From Discostella pseudostelligera (taxonomy: Eukaryota; Bacillariophyta; Thalassiosirophyceae; Thalassiosirales; Thalassiosiraceae), in assembly GCA_036940085.1 (NCBI GenBank), contig JALLBK010000037.1:16714-80713 (forward strand): a stretch of 64,000 bases of DNA, written 5' to 3'. Made by a program: the position numbers and the translations under genes. This document shows, piece after piece, positions 19,565-30,979 of the stretch. The stretch's first letter is position 1, and every line of letters begins with the position of its first letter. Under the pieces are notes generated by a model that saw only the letters and a program-made list of their open reading frames with translations, did no database searches and had not been told where the DNA came from.

Positions 19565-21156
19565 ATGAACACCAGGATAGTAGTCCCTAGGAGGCGACAA
19601 CATTCACTGTTATTAATTGGGTTCCTTGGTATGCTAATCCATGTATCTGTCACCATGATGAAAGTTGTTACTCACATCCATGACGATGATAGCTTGCATG
19701 CAGATAAATATGGTGGCGGCGGGGGCGGCTTTGATGCAAAGATGTTGTCAAACTACGCCATCCAGACTCCTCGGAACGAACCATTGAAATTCACGAAAAG
19801 AAATGACGAACGAATGAGAAGATCAAGTGGGATGGAAGTAGATGAAACATTGTCATCGGCGCCACCGCCACTAGCTGCAGCAGCAGCAGGGGCAGAATCA
19901 TCATCANGCAGCAGCAGCAGGGGCAGAATCATCATCAACAACACCATCGTCATCCAAAACATTAATTGATCAATTCATCGATCGATCCCATCGCATCATA
20001 TTACCCGACAACACTCGCAAACTCGCCTTCATCCACATTGGTAAATCCGGTGGATCAACCATCTCCATTCTACTACGCAATGGATGCATGTCCGCTGTTG
20101 ATGGTATACCCTGCGAATCCAATCGATTCATGAAAATTCCAAATCAACTCGAGGAGACGATTGCATCCAAACGAATATTGTTCTATCTACATACACCTCA
20201 TGCCGATACGGGCAATATGGCGCAATATTATCGACGTATAAATTCGGTGGTAGTAGTGGCACGTGATCCAATGGAACGGTTCATTTCGGCGTTCTTATCA
20301 CGACATCCAGTCAATATTGAAATGATTCGGAAGCGGAATCGACAAATACGGACGCTAGCGGAAGCAAAGGGTATGGAACCACCAGTTTGGGCAAAAACGA
20401 TATGGGGGTTGGGTGATACCGAGTTGGATCAGGAATGTCGTGCTGCATACAGTGGTTGTTTCCCCACTCTGGAAGATTTGGCAATGTGTGCAGCGGATCC
20501 CATGGCGATGTTGATGATGGAGGAGGAAGGAGAGACAATAACGACGAGCAATAGTAAGATTTACAATACCACAATACAGTGGAGAGCAAGTCGCAGAATT
20601 CATTCGAAGGAAGTGAGTTTTAAGTGCAGTGAGCTTTGTCGGGATGTCATGACCGGGAAGAATAGATACATACAGCATGTGCGAAACAACTATGAGGCAT
20701 TTTGTGAGTTTCTACGTGGCACACGTCGTGATCAATTGCTGCATGCAGTGTGGCCTTTGTTTATTGATTTTTGCGCCCTTAATCATATTCTCTTCAGTGA
20801 AAGATCTTCCTACAGAAACCGAAGTCTTCGTTTTAAGGACAACCAAGATTTGGGAAGATTGGGTCGATGTGAACAATATTCTTGGTGCCACGAAGAATGT
20901 AGTGGTTCCTGAAAAAGGTAGCGATGCAGATGTAGTGAATGCTCGTGGAAAGTTACCCGTACGAAACAATTTAAGTCCACGTGGCCAACGTATCACATGT
21001 CACTTTTTGAAGAATGACATTCGTGTATACATTGGTTTATTAAATCGAGCAGTAAACTTGTCGAACGATGATGTACGGGATGCATTGGAGGTGATCCATC
21101 GACATTGTCCTTCGATTCTTTCATCACTGGTAGAAGGAGGCGCTATCTCGAGCTAG
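19565..21156 (+). CDS. Type II membrane sulfotransferase-like protein, frame broken by an ambiguous base
   Basis: Exons 19565-20703 and 20798-21156 flank a 94-bp GTGAGT...CAG intron. Residues 1-33 (RRRQHSLLLIGFLGMLIHVS) form a basic-hydrophobic signal anchor, as in Golgi sulfotransferases. The PAPS-binding loop is LAFIHIGKSGGSTIS, the second PAPS site is VVVARDPMERFISAFLS, and VFVLRTTKIWEDW near the end is typical of the family. The n at 19907 shifts the frame: coding is in one frame before it and another after it, and dropping it (or any 3k+1 bases) makes one 498-codon protein. The n is flanked by two identical 30-bp copies (19877-19906 and 19908-19937), which points to a contig join. The acceptor carbohydrate or protein is unknown. 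Confidence 0.8.
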
Positions 21157-21326
21157 AGAGGAAGGATATGCAAGATAATCTATTGTAATTGAGCAAACTA
21201 TCTACAATATCTATGAAATTAAAGTTCAGTGTTAATCAATACAGTATAGAATATTTAATAGCAACATGCTAGGTGAGTACAGATATGTTCACTTCCTCTT
21301 CTTTTACACATAATATGAATATAAAG

Positions 21327-22088
21327 TCATTTCTCTCTCCACAAATTGGCAACATTACTAATCTCGTATCTCGAGGTCATAATCTCCTCCCGCAGTTGTG
21401 CATCTCGTTTCATCTTTCTCTCCTCCTCGCGTTTCATCATATTCTCTTTCGTTTCAAGTTGCTGCTTTCGTTTCCCCATGAATAACGAGTTCATTGACTT
21501 GGACCCAATTTTTAATGCGGAGGATATTGCCCGACCAGTAATGACAAATGTCTCCAATGTATCTTCCAAGCCCTCGCCACACGATGCTCCTCGATTGTTG
21601 AATCTTCTGTCTCCACGTCTTCGTCTTCCATCATTATATGTTGATGATGAATCATAAGTACTGCCACTGTAACTGGTATTGTCATATGAATTATTGGCAT
21701 ATGTATCACCATCATCGTCTCCCTCACCATTCCAGAAACTTAGTGTTTGAGTTAAAGATAGCATACTCTCGAGCTCGTCGTCGAATTCATCTTGCTTACT
21801 TGCTGCTTTTATTTCAGCTACCGATGGTCGTCGTGTTGCGCTCGTCGCTTTGGTGGAAGTTTTTGTTGTTGCTGCAGCGCCAGGTGCGGTACAAGCATTT
21901 GATGATGCTTTGGTGGAGGATGCGCATGATGATTTCGTTGCTACTGTAGAAGCGCAGGTTGATATGGTGGATGTCGTAGAAGATGTGGATGCTTTGGTTG
22001 TGGTGCCAGCGATCTTCTTGGCAAGTCGATCATCACCACGGCTGTCAACGATGATGGCGGCTTTGGGGTGGCTCTTTCGCAAGTTCAT
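21327..22088 (-). CDS. Hypothetical disordered protein with coiled-coil C-terminus
   Basis: Single exon, 253 residues, from the ATG at 22088 (MNLRKSHPKAA); the frame is open upstream without an ATG. Residues 20-80 are Ser/Thr/Ala-rich. A short acidic helix (EFDDELESMLSLTQTLSFW) is followed by a Tyr/Ser/Asp/Asn stretch (SYDNTSYSGSTYDSSSTYND) like the TYDDDTQ repeat of the 8337-10670 protein. The last 90 residues hold CGEGLEDTLETFVITGRAIS and then a Lys/Glu-rich coiled coil (METKENMMKREEERKMKRD type). No named domain. It is convergent with the sulfotransferase, 170 bp apart. Confidence 0.65.
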   Translation of the reverse strand: MNLRKSHPKAAIIVDSRGDDRLAKKIAGTTTKASTSSTTSTISTCASTVATKSSCASSTKASSNACTAPGAAATTKTSTKATSATRRPSVAEIKAASKQDEFDDELESMLSLTQTLSFWNGEGDDDGDTYANNSYDNTSYSGSTYDSSSTYNDGRRRRGDRRFNNRGASCGEGLEDTLETFVITGRAISSALKIGSKSMNSLFMGKRKQQLETKENMMKREEERKMKRDAQLREEIMTSRYEISNVANLWREK

Positions 22089-22780
22089 GTTGTGGTAGTG
22101 GTAGTGTTCCGATCTTACGACGACGATGCAATTGCAGTGTAAGGTGGATAACGACGAGATCACTGAAGAATTGTCCTATTGTGGCGGCAAACGAATTCGA
22201 ATCGTATGGGTCTATTGTCGCGGCAAAGGAAGTCAAAGTATGGGCATGGCGAATAGAAGTAAAGCTTAAATCATGACGATGACGGTATCGAGCGAGAGGT
22301 TACTTGATGTGGAGAGAGGGATGAGGCTGAACGGAAAATTTGAATGTTTCCGTTCAGTAGAAGTAGAAAGTCGGTATGTAGAGCTCAGTTATTGAGGAAT
22401 CAATACAAATTCGAGAACCGGCGAACATCTGCGATAAAAATGATGCGAAAATGGCGGGAAGCGTGACATCACATGATGATGTGCACTCTGCACTCTCCAA
22501 CCACTCATTTTTTAGTGGTCTTTATCCTTTCAGTTAGTGAGTGCTACGTCAAACGCATGGCGTAAAGTTGATGCTGCCGCCGCTGCCGCCGCCATGGATT
22601 TGGTATCGATTGGTAGGTCACCATACGCATACGATCATAGCAACATCGCATGGCCATAGCAGCATCGCATCATCATCATCATCATCATCACCACCACCAC
22701 CACCACCACCACCACCATCATCATCATCACCATCATCATCTGCAGCATCATCTCCAGTGTAAATAATTCTCAGCTGCACC
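22089..22780. other. Divergent promoter region upstream of BMS1
   Basis: It contains GGCGGGAAG (22453-22461), an E2F-like site about 320 bp upstream of the BMS1 ATG, and a long ATC/ACC trinucleotide microsatellite at about 22670-22745 in the likely 5' UTR. No coding sequence is supported. Confidence 0.5.
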
Positions 22781-25700
22781 ATGGCACCACGATCCGCCGG
22801 CGCCGACACCGACCAACAAGTAAATCGCGGCCACAAATCCACCAAATCTGGCCGTGGCGGTCGCGAGAAGAAGAAGGAAAAGCGAGACGCCAAGGCGGGC
22901 AACCTCAAAGATCGTCACAATCCACGTGCCTTCTCCGTGTCGAACATTGTCCGAACACAGCGCAATATACAACGCAACTTGGACCGTGCACAGAAGAAAG
23001 AATACATTCCACTGAATGATCGACGTGCGGCACGGGTGGAGGAGGGACCACCGCCATTGGTGGCAGTCGTTGGACCACCGGGAGTTGGCAAAAGTACTTT
23101 GATCCGTAGCCTCGTCAAAATGTATACCAATCATAACTTGACGAATCCAACGGGTCCCATTACTATTTGCACCTCCAACACTCGTCGTATTACACTATTA
23201 GAATGCCCCAATACTCCCACGGCTATGCTGGATGTGGCCAAAATTGCCGACCTGGTCTTACTCTGTGTTGATGCAAAGTTCGGGTTTGAGATGGAATCCT
23301 TCGAATTCTTGAACATGATGCAAACCCATGGTTTTCCAAAGGTTATGGGAGTATTCACCCACTTGGATCAATTCCGAACTATGAAGAATTTGCGCAAGAC
23401 GAAGAAATTGTTAAAGCATCGATTTTGGACGGAGATATATGATGGTGCGAAGATGTTTTATTTTGGCGGATGTGTGAATGGGAAGTATCTTAAGCATGAA
23501 GTGAAACAGTTGACATTGCTCCTGGGTAGAGTCAAATATAGGCCACTTGTGTGGAGAAACACGCATCCCTATGTTGTGGTGGATCGCCATGAGGATATTA
23601 CACATCCATCGAAAATTGAGGAAGATGAAAAATGCGAACGGAGTGTGGCATTTTATGGATATGTTAGAGGGACGAATTTGAAGGAGGGGATGAAGGTACA
23701 TTTGATTGGGGTGGGGGATTATGGAATGGTGGAGATCAATGCGCTGCCAGATCCTTGCCCAGTGTTTGATAAGGAAAAAGAGAGTCAGGTGAGAGGACTT
23801 TGTTGAATTCTCCAAATATGCAATGGAAATCACATCTCACACTCTATCTTGACACTCCTCTTCTAATAACAGACTCTGAACAAAAAGGATACTAAGCTCT
23901 ATGCACCTTTATCCAGCGTGGGTGCAGTATCATTTGACAAGGATGCAGTCTACATAGATATTGGAAGAGCGAACTACACTAAGAAAGAAAATCTGGATTT
24001 GCCTCGGAATGAAAACGACGACGATGACAATGATGAGGATGAAGGAACCTCATCCGACGAGGAGGATAATTATGATTTGGATGCACCCGCGGGTCTCTTG
24101 AAAAGCTTGCAGGATGTCAAGGAGGGCGTCGATCAAAAGATGAAATATTCTTCATTGCGGCTGTTCAAGGGAAGCAAGGCCGTGAAGGCTGGGACAAATA
24201 ACGACGAATTTGAGGCTACAGTTCGCAACCCCAACAGCCAACGACGACCTATGCAAGATGTGTATGAGCTTGCTGATTCATTTCGTAGGCGATATAACGA
24301 GGAAGGGACTGATGATGATGATGATGATGACAGTGAGGGCTCAGAGGACGACATAGATTGTGAAGACGACAATGTTTTAGTCGAGGGTGAAGGATATGAT
24401 GATGCCTCTGACAATGAATCTCAGAATAGTTCGCAAGGAACGTCGTCAGATACCGACAATGAGTCGTCTGAAGATGAAGAAGAACAAACTACCGCATGGA
24501 AGACAAACATCGCCCAGAAAGCTGCAATTAATTATCTTCAACGCGAAAGATCATTTGTTAACTTGCAGCAGTTGGTATATGGCACTCCTGGCACTGGCTC
24601 CATCTTGGTAAGCGAGGAAGAGGGAAATAATGCTCCAGTCAATGACGATGGCGACGAAGACAGTGATTCGGATGGAGATTTCTTCAAGCTCAGAGATAAG
24701 AGTAAAATGGCTGCAGCCTCTTCAAAAATCACGGGAGACGAGCGATCGGTAACAGTTCGCGATATTCAGTTGGGCGAAGATGATTCATCTCGTAAAATCC
24801 CAAGTGACCAGTCTGGCTCATTTGACATGAATGCTTGGCTAGAGGAAGGAGAGGACTGTTTACTTGAAAGCATCCGAGATAAATTTGTCACTGGTAATTG
24901 GGACAATGGACAGGGCAATACCGAAGAGGAGTTTGATGACTTTGAGGACCTCGAAGCAGGTGAGCGATATGGGCCCAATGGCGAAGTGATCGAAGATGAC
25001 GACAGTGTCGCGCCAGCAGGTATGACTGATATTGACCTTCGCGAGTACAATGCCAAGAAGAAATCTGCCCAAAAGTCAGAGTTCGACGAAGATTATGACG
25101 AGAGTAAGAAGGGAAACACAGGAAAAGCTGGTGACCAACAGGCTGAGAATGAATACATCGATGCACTCAAGCGTGAGAAGGAATCTCGATTGAAACGAAA
25201 CAAAGAAGAATTCGGCGTTGATGGCGAGACGAGCCGTCTTCGGTATGAAGGATTCCGCCAGGGAATCTACTGCCGCGTACGGATTGATGGCATCCCAGCA
25301 GAATTCGTCGAATCTTTTGATCCTACAATGCCATTAGTCATTGGTGGCTTAACGCCCCAGGAAACAGAGCGTGGTTTGATCCGCTGCCGGTTCAAGAAAC
25401 ATCGATGGCACAAGAAGATTCTGAAATGCAACGATCCGCTTGTGTTCAGCATTGGATGGAGGCGTTTCCAAAGTATCCCTGTATTCTCTACTGAAGATCA
25501 AAACGGTAGATACCGCTATCTGAAATATACGCCGGAACATATGCATTGTCAGGCTACATTCTATGGACCACAATGTCCTCCAAACACTGGTATTCTCGCT
25601 ATTCAGCGGCTTACTGGGAACATTCCAGGGTTTCGCATTTCTGCAACTGGAGTAGTTCTGGAGCTTGATGCCTCATCCAAGGTCGTGAAGAAATTGAAAC

Positions 25701-26535
25701 TGGTAGGAACTCCAACAAAGATTTTCAAGAACACGGCTTTCATCTCGGGAATGTTTAATAGTGATCTAGAGGTCAGTCGGTTCGAAGGAGCAAGCATTCG
25801 TACCGTGAGCGGTCTACGAGGGCAGGTGAAGAAAGCGATACGAGAAGGTCAGCCTGGATCTTTCAGAGCAACGTTTGAGGATAAGATTCTTTTGAGTGAT
25901 ATTGTGTTTTGCCGAACTTGGGTGCCAGTGGAGATCAAGAATTACTACAACCCCGTGACTTCCCTCTTATGCAAATCTGGCGCTGATGGGTGGAGAGCAA
26001 TGAAACCCAAGGCACAGCTTCATGTGGAAACGGAAACACCCATCGAGGTAAATCCCGACTCAATCTACAAGCCCATTGAACGAAAGACACGGACGTTCAA
26101 CAAGTTGCGCATTCCTAAATCTGTAGAAGCTTCTCTACCTTATTCGAGCAAACACAAAGACGAAACGAAGAGGAAGAAAAAGAGCTATGTATCCAAGCGT
26201 GCAGTAAGTTCTCAATTCTATTTGCATTTCTGTTGACTTGTCTTCCGTACCTCATCTCATTCATTGCTTGCCACCTCATATTGACTCATCAGGTTGTAAT
26301 GGAAGCTGACGAAAAGAAGAAGTACACCTTTGTGCAAGCCATCAATACCATCCGCAATGAAAAGCGTGCCAAGCGAAAGGAAAAGAATGCCGAACGTCGT
26401 CTAGAGAAGTCCAAAGAGACGGCAAAGAAGGAGCAGAAACTTGATGCCGCAAGGAAAGCTAGGAAAAGGCAACAACATCGCACCGAGGGAAAGATTGAGG
26501 CGGCAAGAGAACGGAAACGTATTCGTGGTTCTTAG
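22781..26535 (+). CDS. BMS1: Ribosome biogenesis GTPase BMS1
   Basis: Exons 22781-23788, 23873-26203 and 26293-26535 (introns of 84 and 89 bp, all phase 0) give 1193 residues, close to yeast Bms1. The N-terminus is basic (nucleolar). The GTPase domain starts at about residue 92 with P-loop GPPGVGKST (98-106); THLDQ takes the place of NKxD, as is usual in BMS1. The first splice restores [20 protein letters not shown], a conserved stretch. A long acidic central region with many DDD/EEE runs follows, then the C-terminal translation-factor-like and DUF663 region ([53 protein letters not shown]). The last exon is a Lys/Arg/Glu coiled coil. BMS1 acts in the small-subunit processome with RCL1 during 18S rRNA maturation. 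Confidence 0.97.
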
Positions 26536-26987
26536 AAGTGGCAAATCTTCTTTGGGTAGAATCGGAAATGAAATATGAAATGGTTGCGTTAATGATGCAT
26601 GACTTAGCGAAGGTTAGGTTGAGTAGCTTGTCGGTAATTTATCTGTTGAGGTATGATGTAAATCTAGGCATCATTTAATTGCGATAGGTGAAGGTGATTG
26701 AAGAGGAAATATGCATAGGTTCGACGATCGAAATGATGGTCACGTTGACCCGCCGCATAATGATCAAGATGATGAAGTCTCCACCAAGAATCGGTAGCAA
26801 ATTGTAACATTTCAGTGTAGATACATTGAGCACACACAAGAGGGGTATATTCTTTCGCAGAATACTAACGAAGTGAAAGTTCGTTCGCTTTTCTATGAAA
26901 TCATCCCCCCTCCCCCGTCCTCCCATGAACCATTAAAAATCAAATCTATTTTACCCATTACCCACCATCATCGTCGTCATCTCTTCT
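26536..26987. other. Convergent intergenic spacer
   Basis: About 450 bp between the 3' ends of BMS1 and the small mitochondrial protein gene. It contains a C-run (CCCCCCTCCCCC near 26908). Nothing else was seen. Confidence 0.4.
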
Positions 26988-27784
26988 TTACTTCTCAAAC
27001 GATTCCACAAGCTTCATAACATTCTCTTCACTCTCCAAAAAAGCCCCAAATTCCTCCGAGTCTACATCGGGAATGGCACTACTACTCGCCGCGGCAATGG
27101 GAAGAACCTCCTCTTTACTACCCCCCATGGCAAGACCAATTTTTACCACGAGGAATAGACCAAAGTATCCTCCGATGATGGCAGCAGCGACTTTATTTAT
27201 TTTGGGCAGGCATTTATTCAGATGTTTTCGGTGGAGTGGAGGAGAGCAAAATAAAAGGTGAATGCAAAAAGAGATGAGCGAATCAGTGTCAAGGGTGAAT
27301 ACGAAACTAATTCAACATGAAAGGGTTCCAAAAACACCAACATTTGTACCATCATCGGCCACAGTAACGTATCCTATTCTTCGTTCAACAACTAAGATTC
27401 GCCAACCACATTGAAATATAAATATTCATGCAAGATGAAGCTCCCGACTTTTTCAAAACAACCACACTAGAAAATCATCAGCGATGGAATCAGTCTACAA
27501 ACTTCTTCCCCTCATGCACCCAGCAACGAGAGGGGCGGAGAGGGGGAAGGGAAGTTCTCCCAGGGGGTCTGGCAGGCAGCAAGAAGAATAAGTCGGCACT
27601 ACTTACGCTGATCATCTTGGGGGAAATACCCCCGTACGACCTTATCAATTCCCGTCCATTCCGGGGCCGCAGCATGGCTTGCCATAGTACGACGCGTGGC
27701 CGCCTGTTGCGAGGCGGCCACGATGGCGGCTTGTCGCCGGGTGGAAGCGAGGAGGGCGGTGCGTCCGAGGATGGCAAAGGTCAT
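26988..27784 (-). CDS. Small mitochondrial single-pass membrane protein
   Basis: Proposed exons on the minus strand are 27607-27784 and 26988-27190, separated by a 416-bp intron with a GTAAGT donor and a less convincing acceptor (AATAAATAAAG). The product is 126 residues. Exon 1 encodes an Arg/Ala-rich, acid-free presequence (MTFAILGRTALLASTRRQAA) and then PEWTGIDKVVRGYFPQDDQ. Exon 2 gives AAAIIGGYFGLFLVVKIGLAMGG, one membrane helix, and an acidic tail (DVDSEEFGAFLESEENVMKL). The layout resembles small subunits of respiratory complexes, such as accessory ATP synthase subunits, but I cannot name it. The intron is longer than others here, so an extra small exon is possible. Confidence 0.6.
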
Positions 27785-28123
27785 GGTTGGATAGTGTAGT
27801 ATCACTCTCTAGCGGCGGCGGCGTCGGCAGCGGCAGTGGCGACGGAAATGAAATCCAGTGATCTGTCCGTCGCCAGCCCCACTCAACGGTGCGACACCGG
27901 CAATGGCCAGACGCTTTGCCTGAGAGTTCTAGGGGTGGAATTGCCTCCCCAGTCCGTCCGTCGACGGTAGATACCTCGATGGCAGGCAAAAAACACCTCG
28001 ACCATGACTATGGCAGACTATGGCCATGGCGACGCCGACACCATGGCTATGCAGATGATAATAATATGATACCAACTCACCCATCCGAATAGAAATTTCC
28101 TACTGTATTCAATCTCCCAAAAC
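27785..28123. other. Short divergent promoter region
   Basis: About 340 bp between the mitochondrial protein gene (minus) and the SPF30-like gene (plus). No clear motif beyond repeated ATGGC words; nothing coding. Confidence 0.4.
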
Positions 28124-28981
28124 ATGTCGGATGCACGATCGCAGCTTGCCGAAGTACACATCCTCCTCGCGGCGGCACCGGATGATCCGGCATTGCATCA
28201 ACTACGTGATGATTTACTCCAATTAATAGCGTTGGAGGAACAAGAAATACTGATGGCGGGGGGGACAGCAGCAGCACAATCTTCTTCTGCTCCATTAGAG
28301 TTAGAGCCCACCAACACCTTGCTATCACAATTATTGTCCGAATCAGCAGCATCAGCATCAGCTAGTAGTACAAATTATACAGCACAAGGAACGTTCTTGG
28401 ATCATACCATAATTTCCAGTAATTCAGACAACATGATTGCCGAAGCGCCAGATTTGGGATCCTTTCAACCAGTTGTAAAGAATGCAGCCAAATCACCTTC
28501 AGCATTGAAAAGTAGTGACGATGATAATATTCATGCCGCCAACGCCACCAAGGATTCCAACACTGCAAATACCAATACTGCAAATGCAACAACTTCTCCA
28601 GCATCCACCGAGAAAAAGTCAAAGAAAAAGAAAAAGGTCGCCGACAACGATAATGCCGCCGAAGCAGTCTTTGAATTACCATCACACCTTGTACCGTTGG
28701 AATCGGACACACCGGCTCAACGATTGAAGAAACAACGTACGGCAAAGGCACTGAAATCGAAATTCCGTGAGAAGCAAAAGGAAGCAGAACATGCCAAGCG
28801 ACAGAATGATTGGAAATCATTTGCATCCAAGGCGGCGGGGGGAAAGAAACGAAAGGGAGGAGGGGGGAATACAAGCATCTTCTCGACGGAAGATGGAGTG
28901 AATGCTAGAGTCGGCGTGATTAGTGGCGGAGGCGGTAGGACGATGACAAACTTTGTTGACCCGAACAAGAGACACAAATGA
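28124..28981 (+). CDS. SPF30/SMNDC1-like splicing protein without a Tudor domain
   Basis: Single exon, 285 residues, ATG at 28124. The first 45 residues form a helix pair like the start of SMNDC1 (SQLAEVHILLAAAPDDPALH, then LRDDLLQLIALEEQEIL). The C-terminal third also fits that family: LVPLESDTPAQRLKKQRTAK, KSKFREKQKEAEHAKRQNDW, and then SIFSTEDGVNARVGVISGG, equivalent to the conserved SIF-SPESV-x-VGV block. Between them, where SMNDC1 has the Tudor domain that reads methyl-arginine on Sm proteins, there is only Ser/Asn/Ala-rich low complexity and a poly-Lys signal (KKSKKKKK). It is probably nuclear and spliceosome-associated. Loss of the Tudor fold is what I see; how it then contacts snRNPs is unknown. 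Confidence 0.7.
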   Translation: MSDARSQLAEVHILLAAAPDDPALHQLRDDLLQLIALEEQEILMAGGTAAAQSSSAPLELEPTNTLLSQLLSESAASASASSTNYTAQGTFLDHTIISSNSDNMIAEAPDLGSFQPVVKNAAKSPSALKSSDDDNIHAANATKDSNTANTNTANATTSPASTEKKSKKKKKVADNDNAAEAVFELPSHLVPLESDTPAQRLKKQRTAKALKSKFREKQKEAEHAKRQNDWKSFASKAAGGKKRKGGGGNTSIFSTEDGVNARVGVISGGGGRTMTNFVDPNKRHK

Positions 28982-29031
28982 AAAGGGCATTCGTGCGCAT
29001 CAATTATCATATGAAATCTAACGTTATGTAT

Positions 29032-30316
29032 TTACGATGATGGGTTCTCTTTCCTACATATCTCAACCTTCTTGTCCAATAGTAGATGTTTCGTCGGTTC
29101 CTCCACCGTCTGAAGCAGTTCGTGAACCTTGCCACTTCGCGGACATACCTTGGAGTGCAAATTTCCATTTTCATCGACAAAATTCACCCACACACCTGGA
29201 ACATTGCTACCTCCGTCGTTGACATCAATCGATCCCATCTGGCCAGGTATGGATAGGACACGGAAGTCGGCTCCATTGAACTCTAATGCGGCATAATGAT
29301 CTATCCCGATTCCAACTTCGTGCGGATGGCGTTTCAGCATGGATTCGAAGTCTTTCATTCTCAGTACACCGTTGCTTTGGACACGGTCGTTGTGAGGACA
29401 AACCAAACCTGGTTTTGACGGTAGTAGAAGGAGAAGTATTGAAATGAGGAACAATATTATCGGAATGCTGACAAGAGAGGAGTGTGCACCAATCACCGAA
29501 ACGCAACGTACCTGGCATGATCCCTAACCCCTCAACTCTAATGTACTCCCAATCGCTTGAGTTAGTACTTTCATCATCCGATTCCACATCAGTCTCTCCC
29601 TCTTCGGCGACGTCGTAGGATGATTTGGACTTCGATCTCGCACTAGTACAACCTCTTAAAGAACTCGACGACTCCGCAGGATTCCTACTCTCAACAGTAT
29701 TGCCTTCACCAAACTTATTCAACATGCATGCCCGGTATGTCTCTGGGTCCATCGAATCGGAATGTCCACCATCGAACCAACATATGGCACCCGCCGAACC
29801 TCCCGCCATGACTTTTCCACTAAGTGCCGCATCTCGAAGTAAATCACCCAAACCTAAGTATTCCCACCGGTCGATGGCGAAGAGAGTATTGCCACCGCTA
29901 ACTAAGATAATGTCTGCCTCGTCCAGTGCCTCCTCCATACCTCGTCTTGGTACAACTTGATTAGCGACATTCAGTGATTTTACGGTAACACCCATCTTCT
30001 TGAACGTTTTCGTCTGCATGTGGCGGAATTTGGCAATGTCGTAGGAGGCGGTGCCGATGTAGAGTAGTGATAGATCCTCTGGTCGACGTTGAGTCAAATC
30101 GATGACGGCATTAGCAATGTATGGGTTGGACATGCTTGCGTTGCCCGAGCCGGCGAATAAACCTTTCATGTTGAGCCGTGGGATGTATGGCCGACGAAAG
30201 GAGGGGGTGGGTGCGATGGACGAGAGGGAGGAGGCCGATGCAACGAGCGATGCCGCCGATGTAACGAGACGTGGTTGAATGGCGCTGCCTGGCGAGCGCG
30301 GGATGATGGCTACCAT
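29032..30316 (-). CDS. Peptidase S51 (dipeptidase E / cyanophycinase-like) family protein
   Basis: Exons 29512-30316 and 29032-29408 on the minus strand (intron 103 bp, GTACGT donor) give 393 residues from the ATG at 30316. The splice joins GIMPG to LVCPHNDR. A Ser/Pro/Arg-rich N-terminal extension of about 48 residues precedes MKGLFAGSGN, and could target an organelle. Family motifs are IILVSGGNTLFAIDRW and the nucleophile elbow AGGSAGAICWFDGG, where Ser of GSAG should be catalytic; GIGIDHYAALEF comes later. An acidic, Ser-rich insertion of about 60 residues (ESRNPAESSSSLRG to DDESTNSSDW) separates the nucleophile from the second half. S51 enzymes cleave Asp-containing dipeptides or cyanophycin; the substrate here is not predictable. 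Confidence 0.87.
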
Positions 30317-30979
30317 TATTTTGCTTCGATAGGGAAAGGGTCAAGTGCTCTATGTCATCAAATTTGATGTCGATGATCAATAATAATTGTTTTTCCGACA
30401 ATATTCATGAGATATGCATCGGTTCCGATTCTTCAATTCATCTCATCGGCATTTCAATCACAACAAAACGACAGCACAGCCACACCAACTTCTTATGCTT
30501 ATGCATGGTGTTCGTGAACCAGTGTCGGAGGCGGCAAGCGAGAAGCGGAGAAGAAGACGGGAAAAATTTCAACGCTCGCGCGGAAATAAGTATTAATTCC
30601 TCAATGAGAAAGATCGCATCGTTAAAGAGTACTGATTCCTCTATGAAGACGAAAGATTTCTTCGCAATTCTTCGCCAAGATTTTTCAATTCTCTCGTCGG
30701 AGAGGACGGTGCAAGACTGTGACGTCAAAAGCGACGTCAGCATCTTGTCGCAGCGACCAAGAACATCCAAATCCAAAGCCCGACATAAACATGACGGCCG
30801 ACTGGCCGACGGCTGCCTATGCCTACCTATCTCTACCTATCGTACCACACCAAACACCAACCACTACATACCGTGATGTTGATGAATGATGAACAGTGCT
30901 GAACTGCTGAACCCAAACCAAAGCCCAAGACGAACCTATCCTGACCAATTACCCGTCGTTCAATTCATCCGCTTCTCAT
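30317..30979. other. Divergent promoter region with two CRE-like sites
   Basis: It separates the S51 peptidase gene from the DUF2256 gene. TGACGTCA lies at 30720-30727 and a second GACGTCA core follows at 30733-30739. A TTTC(A)ACGCTCGCGCGG stretch near 30567 is GC-rich. No coding sequence is supported. Confidence 0.45.
30720..30739. promoter_or_regulatory. Paired CRE-like elements
   Basis: TGACGTCA and, five bases on, GACGTCA lie about 240-260 bp upstream of the DUF2256 start codon and about 400 bp upstream of the S51 peptidase start. Paired CREs are bZIP targets in diatoms; the role here is inferred. Confidence 0.35.

Noticed and set aside
22670..22745. ATC/ACC repeat as a coding His/Ser tract
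   Set aside because: It lies before the BMS1 ATG in a region without a supported frame; a microsatellite in the 5' UTR or promoter.
30438..30776. 112-codon minus-strand frame between the S51 and DUF2256 genes
   Set aside because: It has no ATG start and overlaps the likely promoter with CRE-like sites.
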